64,000 bases of DNA from Roseicyclus mahoneyensis. GTDB taxonomy: Bacteria; Pseudomonadota; Alphaproteobacteria; Rhodobacterales; Rhodobacteraceae. The number at the start of each line of letters is the position of its first letter. The first letter of the stretch is position 1. Under the pieces are notes generated by a model. It was not told the origin of the DNA and made no database searches. It was given only the letters and a program-made list of their open reading frames with translations. Positions 34,934-44,974 of this stretch are shown piece after piece. The DNA is taken from contig NZ_QGGW01000006.1 of NCBI RefSeq assembly GCF_003148775.1, positions 186,001-250,000 on the forward strand. The letters are read 5' to 3'. A program made the translations under genes and the position numbers.

Positions 34934-36085
34934 ATGCCCACCGATCCCGCCCGCCTGACCGCCGACCTTGTCCGCTGCCCCTCGGTCACCCCAGAGGAAG
35001 GCGGTGCGCTGGTCTTGCTGCAATCGCTCCTTGAACCCGCTGGCTTCTCCTGCACCCGCGTCGACCGCAACGGCACGCCCAACCTCTTCGCGCGCTGGGG
35101 CGCAAGAGGGGCGGCCCGAAGCTTTGGCTTCAATGGTCATACCGACGTCGTGCCTGTGGGCGACGAAGCTGCATGGACCCATCCGCCCTTTTCTGCCCAT
35201 GAGGAAAACGGCTGGCTCTACGGGCGCGGTGCCACCGACATGAAATCGGGCGTCGCGGCCTTTGCCGCCGCCGCCATCGACTTTGTCGCCAAGACGCCCC
35301 CCGACGGCGCCATCCTCCTGACCATCACCGGCGACGAGGAAGGGCCCGGGCGCGACGGTACGCTGGCGCTGCTCGACTGGATGCAGGCCCATGGCGAACG
35401 CATGGATATCTGCATCGTGGGCGAGCCTACCTCCGTGGAAACCATCGGCGACATGGTCAAGATCGGCCGCCGAGGCTCCATGACCGCGCGGTTCACCGTG
35501 ACCGGCAAGCAGGGCCATTCCGCCTATCTTCACAAGGCGTTGAACCCAATGCCCGCCGTGGCCTTCCTTGCCCACCGCCTCTCCACCCACAGTCTCGACG
35601 ACGGCACCGACCATTTCGACCCCTCCACCATCTCCGTCACCACCATCGACACCGGCAATGCGGCCTCCAACGTGATCCCTGCCCGCACCCGGATGACGGT
35701 CAACATCCGTTTCAACGACCGCCACTCTGGCGCCAGCCTTACCGACTGGCTCCGCGCCGAGGCCGAGGCCGTTGCAGAGGCCACAGGCACAACCATCCAG
35801 ATGGAAAGCCAGATCTCCGGCGAGGCCTTCGTGACGCCCCCCGGCCCGCTGTCTGACCTCGTGCGCCGCGCCATCGGGCAGGAAACCAACCAGTCGCCCA
35901 CCCTCTCGACCACCGGCGGCACCTCGGATGCCCGCTTCGTCCGCGATCACTGCCCGGTCGTCGAGTTCGGCCTTGTCGGCCATCGCATGCACGAGGTCGA
36001 CGAGCGCGTCTGGGTGCAAGACATCCAAGACCTCAAGCGGATCTACACCCGCCTGTTGACAGAGTATTTCGCACTACCGCGTTAA
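34934..36085 (+). CDS. dapE: succinyl-diaminopimelate desuccinylase
   Basis: Di-zinc M20-family hydrolase of 383 residues releasing LL-diaminopimelate and succinate, for lysine and peptidoglycan. Motifs are [10 protein letters not shown] near residue 68 (first zinc His), [14 protein letters not shown] near 98, and [13 protein letters not shown] with the catalytic Glu near 133. [23 protein letters not shown] is the dimerisation/lid region and [12 protein letters not shown] the C-terminal ligand. dapD, the enzyme two steps earlier, lies 4 kb downstream on the other strand rather than next to it. Confidence 0.94.
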   Translation: MPTDPARLTADLVRCPSVTPEEGGALVLLQSLLEPAGFSCTRVDRNGTPNLFARWGARGAARSFGFNGHTDVVPVGDEAAWTHPPFSAHEENGWLYGRGATDMKSGVAAFAAAAIDFVAKTPPDGAILLTITGDEEGPGRDGTLALLDWMQAHGERMDICIVGEPTSVETIGDMVKIGRRGSMTARFTVTGKQGHSAYLHKALNPMPAVAFLAHRLSTHSLDDGTDHFDPSTISVTTIDTGNAASNVIPARTRMTVNIRFNDRHSGASLTDWLRAEAEAVAEATGTTIQMESQISGEAFVTPPGPLSDLVRRAIGQETNQSPTLSTTGGTSDARFVRDHCPVVEFGLVGHRMHEVDERVWVQDIQDLKRIYTRLLTEYFALPR

Positions 36086-36110
36086 TCCGGCGTCAAGCTT
36101 GCAGCACGTC

Positions 36111-36155
36111 CCTTTCCCTTCTCCGTTTCAAAAATATCCCCGCCGGAGGCTCCCG
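36111..36155. repeat. dispersed intergenic motif, copy B
   Basis: CTTCTCCGTTTCAAAAATAT followed by CCCCGCCGGAGGC, 26 bp after dapE. It closely matches copies near 9070 and 45602. Here CGGAGGC can also pair with GCCTCCG about 20 nt further on (36144-36176 area), giving a hairpin that might end the dapE transcript. Confidence 0.5.
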
Positions 36156-36226
36156 CACCCACAACCCGCGCCTCCGCCGACCAATTCCCCCATGACGCCC
36201 AGCGCGCCCCATGCTAGGCCAATTCC

Positions 36227-38485
36227 ATGGCCATGATCCCCTCCAAAGACCAGATCCGCACATGGATCGCCGACAACCCCCACGCGACGTCCAAACGCGA
36301 CATCGCCAAGGCCTTCGGCATCAAGGGTGCCGAGCGCATCGACCTCAAGCGCATCCTCAAGGAGCTGGAGGCCGAGGGGCTTGTGGAAAAGCAGGGCAAG
36401 ACCTACCGCGACCCCGACAAGCTGCCTCCCGTTTCGGTCCTGCAACTTTTGGCCCCCGACGATCTGGGCGACATCTTCGCGCGCCCGCTGGAGTGGCAGG
36501 GCGAAGGTCCCGAGCCGAAGATCCTGTTTTCCCCCCGCGCGACCGATCCCGCCGTGGGTCAGGGCGACCGGATACTAGCCCGCATGCAAGAGGTGGAGGG
36601 CGAGGATCACCAGTATGTCGCCCGCCTGATCCGCCGCATCGGCACCAACCCGCTGCGCGTGCTGGGCGTGTTCCGCAAGGGGGCCGAGGGTGGGCGGATC
36701 GTGCCGATCACCAAGGGCGCCGACCGCGACTGGGCCGTGCGCCCGGGCGAGACGCATGGCGCGCGCGACGGCGAGCTGGTCGAAGCCGAACAGGTCGGCC
36801 CCAAGGGTCGCATGGGCCTGCCGCGCGCGCGCATCGTCACGCGCCTTGGCGACCCCGGCGCGCCCCGCGCGGTCAGCCTGATCGCCATTCACGACCACGC
36901 CATCCCCGATGCCTTCCCCGATGCCGCCATCGAAGAAGCCGATGCCGCGACACCGGCGGGCCCTGATGGCCGGGACGACCTGCGCGACATGGCCCTTGTC
37001 ACCATCGATCCGGCCGATGCCCGCGACCGCGACGATGCCGTCCTCGCCCATCTCGACGATGACCCGAAAAACCCGGGCGGCCATGTCATCTGGGTCGCCA
37101 TCGCAGATGTCGCCCATTACGTCCGCCCCGGATCGGCGCTGGACCGCGAGGCGAAAAAGCGGGGCAATTCCACCTATTTCCCCGACTGCGTCGTGCCCAT
37201 GCTGCCCGACCGCCTGTCGGGCGACCTGTGTTCGCTCCACGAAGGCGTGCCGCGTGCCTGCCTTGCCGTGCGCATGGTCATTTCCGCCGATGGCACCAAG
37301 ATCGCGCACCGTTTCGTGCGCGGCATGATGCGCTCCATCGCCTCGCTGGAGTATGCGCAGGTGCAGGCCGCGCAAGACGGCCAGCCCGACGACAAGACCG
37401 CGCCGCTTGTCGACGACGTGATCCACCCGCTTTACGCCGCCTATGACGCGCTGACGGCGGCCCGCACCCGCCGCCAACCGCTCGATCTCGATCTGCCCGA
37501 ACGCCGGATCGAGCTGAGCGAGGAGGGCGAGGTGACGTCCGTCGCCTTCAAGGATCGTCTCGACGCCCACCGCCTGATCGAGGAATTCATGGTGCTGGCC
37601 AATGTGGCCGCCGCCGAGGAATTGATCTCGCGCCGCCAGCCGCTTTTGTTCCGCGTCCACGAGGAACCCGCCCCCGAGAAGCTGGAGGCACTGCGCGAGG
37701 TTGCCCTCGCCAGCGGGTTCACCTTGGCCAAGGGCCAGGTGCTGCAAACGAGCCATCTGAACCGGCTATTGGCGCAGGCCGAAGGCTCGGATTTCGACGA
37801 GCTGATCAACATCACCACCCTGCGCTCCATGCAGCAGGCCTACTATTTTCCGCAAAATTTCGGCCATTTCGGCCTCGCGCTGAAGGCCTATGCCCATTTC
37901 ACCTCGCCGATCCGGCGCTACTCGGATCTCGTGGTGCACCGCGCGCTGATCGCCGCCCATGGCTGGGGGCAAGATGGGCTGAGCGTTGAGGACGCCGCGC
38001 ATCTGGACGAGACCGCAAAACACATCTCCGGCACCGAACGCAGGTCCATGGCGGCCGAACGCGACACCGTCGACCGCTACCTTGCGGCCTATCTCGCCGA
38101 CCGCGTAGGCAGCACCTTCACCGGGCGCATCTCGGGCGTCGCGCGGTTCGGGGCTTTCGTGAAACTGGACGAGACGGGGGCCGATGGCCTGTTGCCGATC
38201 CGCTCGCTTGGCAACGAATATTTCCACCATGATGCCGACAGCCAGACGCTGATGGGCTCGGAATCCGGCCTGACCATCGGCATCGGCGACCGCGTGACGG
38301 TGAAGCTGGCCGAGGCGGTTCCGGTGACAGGTGGCCTGACGCTCGAACTGATCGAGATCGACGGCAAGCACACCCCCGTCCGGCGCGGCAGGCCCGGCAC
38401 CAGCCCCCGGCGCAAGGCCGGGCAGGTGGCTAAAAAACGCGCAGGCCTGCGCAAGAAAACGCCGGGCAATCGCAGCGGGCGTTGA
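36227..38485 (+). CDS. rnr: ribonuclease R
   Basis: 3'-5' exoribonuclease of 752 residues that degrades structured RNA and takes part in rRNA and tmRNA-linked decay. An N-terminal winged-helix (about 5-65, TSKRDIAKAFGIKGAERIDLKRILKEL) is followed by cold-shock OB folds. The RNB catalytic domain has DARDRDDAV near residue 263 (metal-binding aspartates) and HFTSPIRRYSDLVVH near 562. The S1 domain starts near 628 (FTGRISGVARFGAFVKL), and a basic tail (RRGRPGTSPRRKAG, VAKKRAGLRKK) closes the protein. A second ATG 6 bp downstream is an equally possible start. Confidence 0.94.
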   Translation: MAMIPSKDQIRTWIADNPHATSKRDIAKAFGIKGAERIDLKRILKELEAEGLVEKQGKTYRDPDKLPPVSVLQLLAPDDLGDIFARPLEWQGEGPEPKILFSPRATDPAVGQGDRILARMQEVEGEDHQYVARLIRRIGTNPLRVLGVFRKGAEGGRIVPITKGADRDWAVRPGETHGARDGELVEAEQVGPKGRMGLPRARIVTRLGDPGAPRAVSLIAIHDHAIPDAFPDAAIEEADAATPAGPDGRDDLRDMALVTIDPADARDRDDAVLAHLDDDPKNPGGHVIWVAIADVAHYVRPGSALDREAKKRGNSTYFPDCVVPMLPDRLSGDLCSLHEGVPRACLAVRMVISADGTKIAHRFVRGMMRSIASLEYAQVQAAQDGQPDDKTAPLVDDVIHPLYAAYDALTAARTRRQPLDLDLPERRIELSEEGEVTSVAFKDRLDAHRLIEEFMVLANVAAAEELISRRQPLLFRVHEEPAPEKLEALREVALASGFTLAKGQVLQTSHLNRLLAQAEGSDFDELINITTLRSMQQAYYFPQNFGHFGLALKAYAHFTSPIRRYSDLVVHRALIAAHGWGQDGLSVEDAAHLDETAKHISGTERRSMAAERDTVDRYLAAYLADRVGSTFTGRISGVARFGAFVKLDETGADGLLPIRSLGNEYFHHDADSQTLMGSESGLTIGIGDRVTVKLAEAVPVTGGLTLELIEIDGKHTPVRRGRPGTSPRRKAGQVAKKRAGLRKKTPGNRSGR

Positions 38486-38614
38486 GGTTCTGTTAACAGT
38501 GTTTCGGCCAAGATACGCTTGCACGCGGGTAAAACCCGCATGAAACGCTGCGCCGCCGCCGGATTTGCGGTATACTGTTTTCAAATCGAGCATAATCGGG
38601 CTTCAGAAAATCAC

Positions 38615-40003
38615 ATGTGGCGATCCCGTCTTGTCCGTCTGGCCGGTGCACTGGTCCTTGCCGTTCCGACCATGGTCATGGCCCTGCCTCCGGCCACGTC
38701 CCTCAGGCCCGAGATGCGGCCCGATCCGCGCGCGGACAGCCTGCCGCGCGTTGTCACCGTCTCGACGCAAGCCAGCCCGCTGGCCGTGCCCCGCTCGATC
38801 CGCCCGCAATTGCGTGGCGCCCTCACAGCCACCCTGCCGACTGCGACACCCCCCGCCACGACCGCTGCCGCCGACGCGCCCACGACGGAGGGATTTTCCG
38901 ACTGGCTGCGCGGCTTTCAGGCCCGCGCGCGCAGTGCCGGGATAAGGCAGGCCACGCTGGATCAAGCCTTTTCCGGCGTCTCCGTCCTGCCCCGCGTGCT
39001 GGAGCGTGACCGCAACCAGGCCGAGTTCTCCCGTGCGCTGTGGGATTACCTCGACAGTGCCGTGTCTGCGACGCGAGTCGCCAACGGGCGGACGGCGTTG
39101 GCCCGGCACCGGGATATCCTGACGCAGATCGAACGCCGCTACGGGGTCGAGGCCGAGGTGGTGGTGGCCGTCTGGGGTCTTGAATCCGCCTATGGTGCGA
39201 TGCGTGGCGACACCGACATCATCGCGGCGATGGCGACGCTGGCCTATGACGGCCGCCGCCGGGACTTCTTCGAGGAACAGCTGATCGCGGCGCTGCGCAT
39301 CTTGCAGGCGGGCGATGTCAGCCCGCGCCAGATGACCGGGTCATGGGCCGGCGCGATGGGCCACACCCAGTTCATGCCGACCTCGTATCTGGAACATGCG
39401 GTGGATTTCGACGGCAACGGGCGACGCAACATCTGGTCCGACGATCCGGTCGATGCGCTCGCCTCCACCGCCAATTACCTGCGCCATTTCGGCTGGACCA
39501 CAGGCCAGCCCTGGGGGCTGGAGGTGGTGCTGCCGCAAGGTTTCGATTTCAGCCTGACGGGTGAACAGGTCAAGCGCCCCGCAAGCTTCTGGAATGCCCA
39601 AGGCGTGCGGCTGGCGGCTGGCGGGCAGATCCCCGACCATGGCGATGCCTCGATCTTGCTGCCCGCCGGTCATCGCGGCGTGGCGCTGGTGATCTTCAAC
39701 AATTTCCATGTGATCGAACGCTACAATCCCGCCGACGCCTATGTGATCGCCGTAGGCCATCTGTCTGACCGGATCATCGGCGGGGAGGCGTTCCGTGGCT
39801 CGTGGCCGCGCGAGGATCGTGCGCTGACCCGCGCCGAGCGGGAGGAATTGCAGCAAAGGCTGGTTACTGCCGGGTTCCACCGCTACGGCGTCGACGGGAT
39901 CATAGGGCCCCAGACCATCGACTCGGTCCGCCGCTTTCAGGCTTCGGTCGGTTGGGTGCCGGATGGCTACGCATCGCTGAGAGTGCTTGAGCGGCTGCGG
40001 TGA
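38615..40003 (+). CDS. MltB-type lytic murein transglycosylase with PG-binding domain
   Basis: Periplasmic peptidoglycan lyase of 462 residues. A signal-like hydrophobic start (MWRSRLVRLAGALVLAVPTM) is followed by a Pro/Thr/Ala-rich linker. The SLT_2 catalytic domain (about 95-385) has the catalytic-Glu motif VWGLESAYGAMRGDTDIIAA and GSWAGAMGHTQFMPTSYLEHAVD, and a C-terminal PG_binding_1 repeat (RYGVDGIIGPQTIDSVRRFQ) follows. The start just before the hydrophobic segment was preferred over upstream in-frame codons. Paralogous to the gene at 55343. Ends before a stem-loop shared with dapD. Confidence 0.88.
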   Translation: MWRSRLVRLAGALVLAVPTMVMALPPATSLRPEMRPDPRADSLPRVVTVSTQASPLAVPRSIRPQLRGALTATLPTATPPATTAAADAPTTEGFSDWLRGFQARARSAGIRQATLDQAFSGVSVLPRVLERDRNQAEFSRALWDYLDSAVSATRVANGRTALARHRDILTQIERRYGVEAEVVVAVWGLESAYGAMRGDTDIIAAMATLAYDGRRRDFFEEQLIAALRILQAGDVSPRQMTGSWAGAMGHTQFMPTSYLEHAVDFDGNGRRNIWSDDPVDALASTANYLRHFGWTTGQPWGLEVVLPQGFDFSLTGEQVKRPASFWNAQGVRLAAGGQIPDHGDASILLPAGHRGVALVIFNNFHVIERYNPADAYVIAVGHLSDRIIGGEAFRGSWPREDRALTRAEREELQQRLVTAGFHRYGVDGIIGPQTIDSVRRFQASVGWVPDGYASLRVLERLR

Positions 40004-40007
40004 GTCA

Positions 40008-40027
40008 GGTGCGCCTCGGGGCGCACC
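40008..40027. terminator. stem-loop between the transglycosylase gene and dapD
   Basis: GGTGCGC-CTCGGG-GCGCACC, a perfect 7-bp stem followed by CTTT on the plus strand, starting 5 bp after the transglycosylase stop. dapD ends 18 bp further on from the other side, so it may serve both genes. Confidence 0.65.
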
Positions 40028-40045
40028 CTTTGCACCGCCCCGACA

Positions 40046-40873
40046 TCAATCCCGCAGCAATTCGTTGATCGATGTCTTCGATCGCGTCCGCTCGTCCACC
40101 CGCTTCACGATCACGGCGCAATAGAGATGGACCCCGTTCTTCGACGGCATCGAGCCCGCCACCACGACCGACCCCGCCGGCACCTCGCCATACATCACCG
40201 CACCGGTTTCGCGATCCACGATCTTGGTCGACTGGCCGATGAACACGCCCATCCCCAGAACCGAGCCTTCGCGCACGATCACGCCCTCGACCACCTCGGA
40301 CCGCGCCCCGATGAAGCAATTGTCCTCGATGATCGTGGGGCCCGCCTGCATCGGCTCAAGCACGCCGCCGATGCCGACACCGCCCGAAAGGTGCACGTTC
40401 TTGCCGATCTGAGCGCAGGACCCGACCGTGGCCCAAGTGTCCACCATCGTGCCGCTATCGACATAGGCGCCAAGATTGACGAAGGACGGCATCAGCACCA
40501 CGCCCGGCGCGATATAGGCCGACCGGCGCACCACGCAGTTGGGAACGGCGCGGAACCCCGCCGCCTTCCACTGGGTGTCGCCCCAATCCTTCCACTTGCT
40601 GTCGACCTTGTCCCACCAGGACCCGCCCTGCGCCGATCCGCCCTGCAGCTCCATGTCCTTGAGCCGGAAACCCAGCAGCACGGCCTTTTTCGCCCACTGG
40701 TTCACATGCCAGTGCCCGTCGGCCTGCCGCTCGGCAACCCTCAGGCTGCCGCTGTCCAGCGCGCTCAGCGTCTCCTCGATCGCCTCGCGGGTCTGGCCCG
40801 TGGTCGCTGGGGTGATCTGGTCGCGCGCCTCCCAGGCGGCTTCGATGGCGGTCTCCAGGCGGGCGTTGGACAT
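40046..40873 (-). CDS. dapD: tetrahydrodipicolinate N-succinyltransferase
   Basis: Left-handed beta-helix acyltransferase of 275 residues, succinyl-CoA-dependent step of lysine/DAP synthesis. Hexapeptide repeats run from about residue 105 to 230 ([69 protein letters not shown]). ATG at 40873 has AGGAG 10 nt upstream; a TTG 9 bp earlier overlaps that site. The C-terminus ([10 protein letters not shown]) is the family's usual end. Product feeds DapE via DapC. Confidence 0.95.
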   Translation of the reverse strand: MSNARLETAIEAAWEARDQITPATTGQTREAIEETLSALDSGSLRVAERQADGHWHVNQWAKKAVLLGFRLKDMELQGGSAQGGSWWDKVDSKWKDWGDTQWKAAGFRAVPNCVVRRSAYIAPGVVLMPSFVNLGAYVDSGTMVDTWATVGSCAQIGKNVHLSGGVGIGGVLEPMQAGPTIIEDNCFIGARSEVVEGVIVREGSVLGMGVFIGQSTKIVDRETGAVMYGEVPAGSVVVAGSMPSKNGVHLYCAVIVKRVDERTRSKTSINELLRD

Positions 40874-40991
40874 GGGCGGCAATCTCCTGCGGCAAAGGAC
40901 GTCCCGGCGCTTCTAGCGGGCACACCCGCGGCTGGCAATCGCGCCGCCCGCAAGCTAGGTCTGATCGCAACCGATCGCAAAAGGACTGCCC

Positions 40992-41834
40992 ATGAAGGAC
41001 GACCCACGCAAAGGCCCCTTTCGCCACGCCGATCAGGATCTGGAATCGACCCGTCACGCCCCGGACACGCCGCAGGCGCGCTCATCGGCCTACCGCCTCG
41101 CCTTCGCCGACCCCGAGTTCTTGTTGCGCGACGAATTGCGCCCGGTGCGGTTGCAGCTGGAACTGCTGAAACCACAACTGGAGCTTGACGCCCGCGGCAT
41201 ACGCTCGACCGTGGTGCTGTTTGGTGGCGCTCGTATTCCCGACCCGGATGCGCAGGCGGGCAAAAGCGCGGCCTTGCGCGACATGAGCCACTATTACGAC
41301 GAGGCGCGGCGCTTTGCGAAACTGATCACCGAACGTTCGGTCGCCACCGATTGCACCGAAAATGTCATCATCACCGGCGGTGGCCCCGGCGTGATGGAGG
41401 CGGGCAACCGTGGCGCCGCCGATGCCGGGGGCTGTTCCATCGGCCTGAACATCGTGCTGCCGCACGAACAGGAACCCAACCATTACGTAACGCCCGAGCT
41501 GTGCTTCAACTTCCACTATTTCGGCATTCGCAAGATGCATTTCCTGCTGCGCGCCAAGGCCATCGCGGTCTTTCCCGGCGGCTTCGGCACGCTGGACGAA
41601 TTGTTCGAGGCGCTGACCCTGATCCAGACCGGCCGGATGGAACAAGTGCCAGTGCTGCTGTTCGGCGAGGCGTTCTGGCGCAGCATCGTGAACTGGGACG
41701 GACTGGCCGAGGCCGGCACGATCTCGCGCGCCGATCTCGACCTCTTCCGCTTTGTCGAAACCGCCGAGGATGCGGTGGCCGCCATCGACGGATGGACCCT
41801 GACCGGCAAGCGCGGCACGATCCCGGGGCGCTAG
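40992..41834 (+). CDS. LOG-family (TIGR00730) nucleotide phosphoribohydrolase-like protein
   Basis: A 280-residue protein of the LOG/lysine-decarboxylase-like family, which cleaves nucleoside monophosphates such as cytokinin ribotides and AMP. Signature motifs are GGGPGVMEAGNRGAADAGG (about 128-146) and PGGFGTLDELFEALTLIQTG (about 195-214), holding the Arg and Glu typical of these enzymes. The N-terminal 70 residues are an extra helical part (AYRLAFADPEFLLRDELRPVR) found in the longer bacterial subgroup. It is divergent from dapD. Confidence 0.85.
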   Translation: MKDDPRKGPFRHADQDLESTRHAPDTPQARSSAYRLAFADPEFLLRDELRPVRLQLELLKPQLELDARGIRSTVVLFGGARIPDPDAQAGKSAALRDMSHYYDEARRFAKLITERSVATDCTENVIITGGGPGVMEAGNRGAADAGGCSIGLNIVLPHEQEPNHYVTPELCFNFHYFGIRKMHFLLRAKAIAVFPGGFGTLDELFEALTLIQTGRMEQVPVLLFGEAFWRSIVNWDGLAEAGTISRADLDLFRFVETAEDAVAAIDGWTLTGKRGTIPGR

Positions 41835-41849
41835 GGCACGAACGGACAA

Positions 41850-41877
41850 GGGGCGCGCCATGGCAGCGGCGCGCCCC
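41850..41877. terminator. stem-loop between converging LOG and barrel genes
   Basis: Perfect 10-bp stem GGGGCGCGCC / GGCGCGCCCC around ATGGCAGC, placed 15 bp after the LOG-gene stop and 18 bp from the stop of the opposing outer-membrane protein gene. No T-tract. Confidence 0.65.
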
Positions 41878-41895
41878 CGTCGCCCCAAGCAAGGC

Positions 41896-42495
41896 TTAGA
41901 ACCGGTAGGCGATGTTGATGCCGAAGGTGGTTACGTCGAGGTTGCTTCCGGCGACACCGGCAAAGTTGCTGAATTCATGACGCAGGATCTCGGCACCCAG
42001 GGTGATGTTGTCGGTCACGAGGTAATCGATCCCGATCCCGTAAAAGAAACCGTCATCGCCGATCGAAATGCCACCGATATTCAGGTCCAGATCCACATAA
42101 CCCAAGGTGCCGTAGATCAACGTGCGTCCGGCATCATAGCCAGCCTCGATCCCGACACGCAGCAGGCCGTCGACATCGACATTGAAAGGCGGCACCGCGA
42201 AATCGAGCGATCCGACCATATAGTCGATCTCGCCACCCAGAACGAATCTGCCGAAATCGTGGCGGTATCCGCCGAAAAGACCAAAGGCATCGCCGTCGAA
42301 ACCGCCACCGACCACGGCGCTGCCGTCGATCATGTCATATTGCAGACCGATATAGGGGCCGGACCAATCCACCCCCACAGAGGTGGGGGTCACGATGACA
42401 GGTGCCGGGGCAGGCGCAGGGGCAGGGGCAGTGCCACCGGCAAAGGCGGGGGCGGCGGCAAGGATGGCGGCAGATGCAAGAAGGGTCTTGTACAT
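41896..42495 (-). CDS. outer-membrane beta-barrel (OmpA-like/porin-like) protein
   Basis: A 199-residue protein with a cleaved signal peptide (MYKTLLASAAILAAAPAFAG) and a Pro/Ala linker. The rest forms alternating beta strands typical of an 8-stranded barrel: DWSGPYIGLQYDMIDG, DAFGLFGGYRHDFGRFVLG, LRVGIEAGYDAGRTLIYGTLGY. It ends in aromatic Phe (GINIAYRF), the usual outer-membrane insertion signal. No function beyond structure can be claimed; proteins of this type include small surface porins and Omp25-like proteins. A start 24 bp upstream adds eight residues before the signal. Confidence 0.83.
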   Translation of the reverse strand: MYKTLLASAAILAAAPAFAGGTAPAPAPAPAPVIVTPTSVGVDWSGPYIGLQYDMIDGSAVVGGGFDGDAFGLFGGYRHDFGRFVLGGEIDYMVGSLDFAVPPFNVDVDGLLRVGIEAGYDAGRTLIYGTLGYVDLDLNIGGISIGDDGFFYGIGIDYLVTDNITLGAEILRHEFSNFAGVAGSNLDVTTFGINIAYRF

Positions 42496-42632
42496 GGGGT
42501 CACCTGTTATGCGTTGCATGGCGGTGGGCGCAGGATCGCACCCGATAACCCGAACAATCTACCAAGCCCTTGTCTGTCACCAGTAAGTAAAACCGGTAGC
42601 AACCGCGGCAGACGGGTCAGGAAATCCCGCCC

Positions 42633-43556
42633 TCACCCGCCGCTGAGCAAGGCCGCACATTGCCGGGGCAATTCACCCAGTGTCAGCGGCCCACGCGGCG
42701 GCGGCGGCACGTAGTCAGGATCGGGCGGCGGTGGATTGAGGATATTGGCCGCCCATTGCCGCGCCTCGTCGCAGCCGTCGCCGGGCGGGGGGGCGGCTTG
42801 GTTTTCGCAATCACGCGACCCGGCCGGGCAATTCAGGCGCACATGGAAATGGTAGTGGTGGCCCGCTGCGGGTCTGATGTTGCGCAACCACGACCGGTCG
42901 CCGGTGGCATTGTCGCACATCCACACCTTGGCACCGGCAAAGACAAAGATCCGCGCCACCCGCGGGTCGCTGGCGGCCAGCCGCATGACCTCCATATGCT
43001 CACGCGTCCAGGTCTCGCCCACCCGCGCACCACCCGCCGACCGGGTCGAGATCGACGACAGGTTTTCCCGCTCGGCGGCCGACAGGTCGAACCGGGTCGG
43101 CGGCAGCATCCAGATGTCGACATCCAGCCCGGACTGGTGGCTCACATGGCCCGACAGCATCGGCCCGCCACGGGGTTGCGACATGTCGCCGATGTAAAGC
43201 CCGTTCCACGAGGTTTCCGCCGCCACACGCGCCGACAGGTCGCGCACATAGTCCAGCAACTCCGGATGGCCCCAGTTGCGGTTGCGGCTCAGCCGCATGG
43301 CGGCCCATGTCGGCCCGGTCTCGGGCAGACGCTCCGCCCCCGCAAGGCAGCCCCGCGAATAGCCCCCGAACACCTCGGGCGCGCCCCCGGCAGCCACCCG
43401 CTCGGCACCGAACAACAGCCGCGCCTCCTGCCCGGAGACGGTCGCGGTCAGCGGCGGCAGGCTCGACCCGCTGTCGCGCGGACCTCGGTCGCCCGCCGGC
43501 GAACAGGCCATGGCCAAGAGCAGCCCGGCAAGCGCAATGGCCGGTATCGTCTTCAT
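42633..43556 (-). CDS. mepA: penicillin-insensitive murein DD-endopeptidase
   Basis: LAS-family zinc peptidase of 307 residues cleaving D-Ala-mDAP cross-links. N-terminus MKTIPAIALAGLLLAMACSP looks like a lipoprotein signal with Cys at 18. Metal-site motifs are SHQSGLDVDIWMLPPTRFD (His and Asp ligands, about 150-168) and HHYHFHVRLNCP near 225, the HxH motif of MepA. It contains several further Cys typical of the family. Its start overlaps the upstream MFS gene stop by 4 bp. A longer in-frame start lies deep in that gene and was rejected. Confidence 0.9.
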   Translation of the reverse strand: MKTIPAIALAGLLLAMACSPAGDRGPRDSGSSLPPLTATVSGQEARLLFGAERVAAGGAPEVFGGYSRGCLAGAERLPETGPTWAAMRLSRNRNWGHPELLDYVRDLSARVAAETSWNGLYIGDMSQPRGGPMLSGHVSHQSGLDVDIWMLPPTRFDLSAAERENLSSISTRSAGGARVGETWTREHMEVMRLAASDPRVARIFVFAGAKVWMCDNATGDRSWLRNIRPAAGHHYHFHVRLNCPAGSRDCENQAAPPPGDGCDEARQWAANILNPPPPDPDYVPPPPRGPLTLGELPRQCAALLSGG

Positions 43557-44956
43557 GCGGTTTCCCCTTCTGCACGGACCCAGATCAACAAGACAAGGCC
43601 CACAACAAACAGCCCGATCAACGGCGCCATGCCCAACCGTGCGCTTTCCGTAACATAGGTGGTCAACCCGATCAGCGCCGGCCCGATGAAGGCCGTGGCC
43701 TTGCCCGACAGCGCATAAAGGCCAAACGCCTCGGTCGGGCGCGCGGGCGGCGCATGGCGGCACATCATCGAGCGTGACGCCGACTGCAACACGCCACCCG
43801 CGCCCCCGATGATCGCACCGCAGATGTAGAAGGTGATGTCGGGCACTGCCGATCCCGGGGCCAGCGCGATGCCCCAGAGGCTTTCGCGCGTCATGCCCAG
43901 CACCAAACCGCAGACCACGATCAGCGTCACGATCGACCCGATGATGACGGGCTTTGGCCCCAACGCGCTGTCGGCCTTGCCGCCCAGCCATGTGGCGATG
44001 GCCGACGTCACCGCGCCGATGATCCCGAAGATGCCGACCTGCGTGATCGACCAGTTCAGCACCAGCACCGCATAGGTGCCGCCGAACCCGTAAAGCGCGT
44101 TCAGCGCGTCGCGGTAGAACATCGACGAGCCGAGATAGGCGAACAAGCTGACGCGTCGGGGCAGGCTTTTGACCGTGACCCACAGGTCCTGCAACGCCGC
44201 CTTGAAACTTGGATGCGTCGCTGGCCTGCGCGGCTCGCGCACCCACAAGAAGAACGGGATCATGAACACCGCATACCAGACCGCCGTGAACGGCCCGACG
44301 AACCGCGTCCCCTCCCGCATCTCGGGGTTCAGGCCCAGCGCGGGCTCGAACCCCACGAAGGTCCGCCCGCTTTCCCCCTCGGCGAAAAAGATCAGCATCA
44401 AGAACAGCGCCAGCACACCGCCGACATAACCCCAGGCAAAGCCTGTGCCCGACAGCCGCCCGATGGCGCTGTCATCGCCCAGTTCGGGCAGCATGGAATT
44501 GGTGAAGATCGTGGTGAACTCCGCCCCGATCAGGCCGATGCCAAAGGCGATCAGCGCCCCCACAAGGAAAGAGCCGTCGGGCACCATGAACCACAGCGAG
44601 GTCGCGCCGATGAGATAGAAGGCCGAAAACAGCACGATCCACGGCATCCGCCGCCCGGTGTTGTCGGCAAAGGCCCCAAGGATCGGCGCGCAGAGCGCGA
44701 TCACGATCCCCGACACTGTCTGCCCCAGCGACCACAGGCTCTGCGCGCGCGCGTCGGCCACCTGTTCGCTCAAGCCCTGCGCCATGAAACTTTCGGTGGC
44801 GACGGCAGCGAAATAGGGACCGAAGACAAAGGTCAGGCACAGCGTGAAATAAGGCTGGCTTGCCCAGTCAAAGGCCCACCAGCCATGAATGCGCCGCCGC
44901 GCCGCGCGCAGGGCGTCGGGCGACAGGGATGCCGGTTCAGGGGATGCCACGCTCAT
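43553..44956 (-). CDS. MFS transporter, UMF1/Atg22-like
   Basis: Major facilitator protein of 467 residues with about 12 hydrophobic segments. The N-terminus WWAFDWASQPYFTLCLTFVFGPYFAAV matches the UMF1 (Atg22-like) family, and the GxxxDxxGRR-like loop is ADNTGRRMPWIV near residue 95. Yeast Atg22 effluxes vacuolar amino acids; the bacterial substrate is unknown. Overlaps mepA by 4 bp, making a peptidoglycan-turnover link (uptake of muropeptide-derived amino acids) a possible but unproven idea. Start at 44956 rather than 12 bp upstream chosen by homology. Confidence 0.82.
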   Translation of the reverse strand: MSVASPEPASLSPDALRAARRRIHGWWAFDWASQPYFTLCLTFVFGPYFAAVATESFMAQGLSEQVADARAQSLWSLGQTVSGIVIALCAPILGAFADNTGRRMPWIVLFSAFYLIGATSLWFMVPDGSFLVGALIAFGIGLIGAEFTTIFTNSMLPELGDDSAIGRLSGTGFAWGYVGGVLALFLMLIFFAEGESGRTFVGFEPALGLNPEMREGTRFVGPFTAVWYAVFMIPFFLWVREPRRPATHPSFKAALQDLWVTVKSLPRRVSLFAYLGSSMFYRDALNALYGFGGTYAVLVLNWSITQVGIFGIIGAVTSAIATWLGGKADSALGPKPVIIGSIVTLIVVCGLVLGMTRESLWGIALAPGSAVPDITFYICGAIIGGAGGVLQSASRSMMCRHAPPARPTEAFGLYALSGKATAFIGPALIGLTTYVTESARLGMAPLIGLFVVGLVLLIWVRAEGETA

Positions 44957-44974
44957 GGCGCGTAGCATCGGGTA

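Noticed and set aside
42633-44246. 537-residue frame joining MFS and MepA
   Set aside because: Runs through the MFS gene in a different frame; MepA begins at the lipoprotein signal at 43556.
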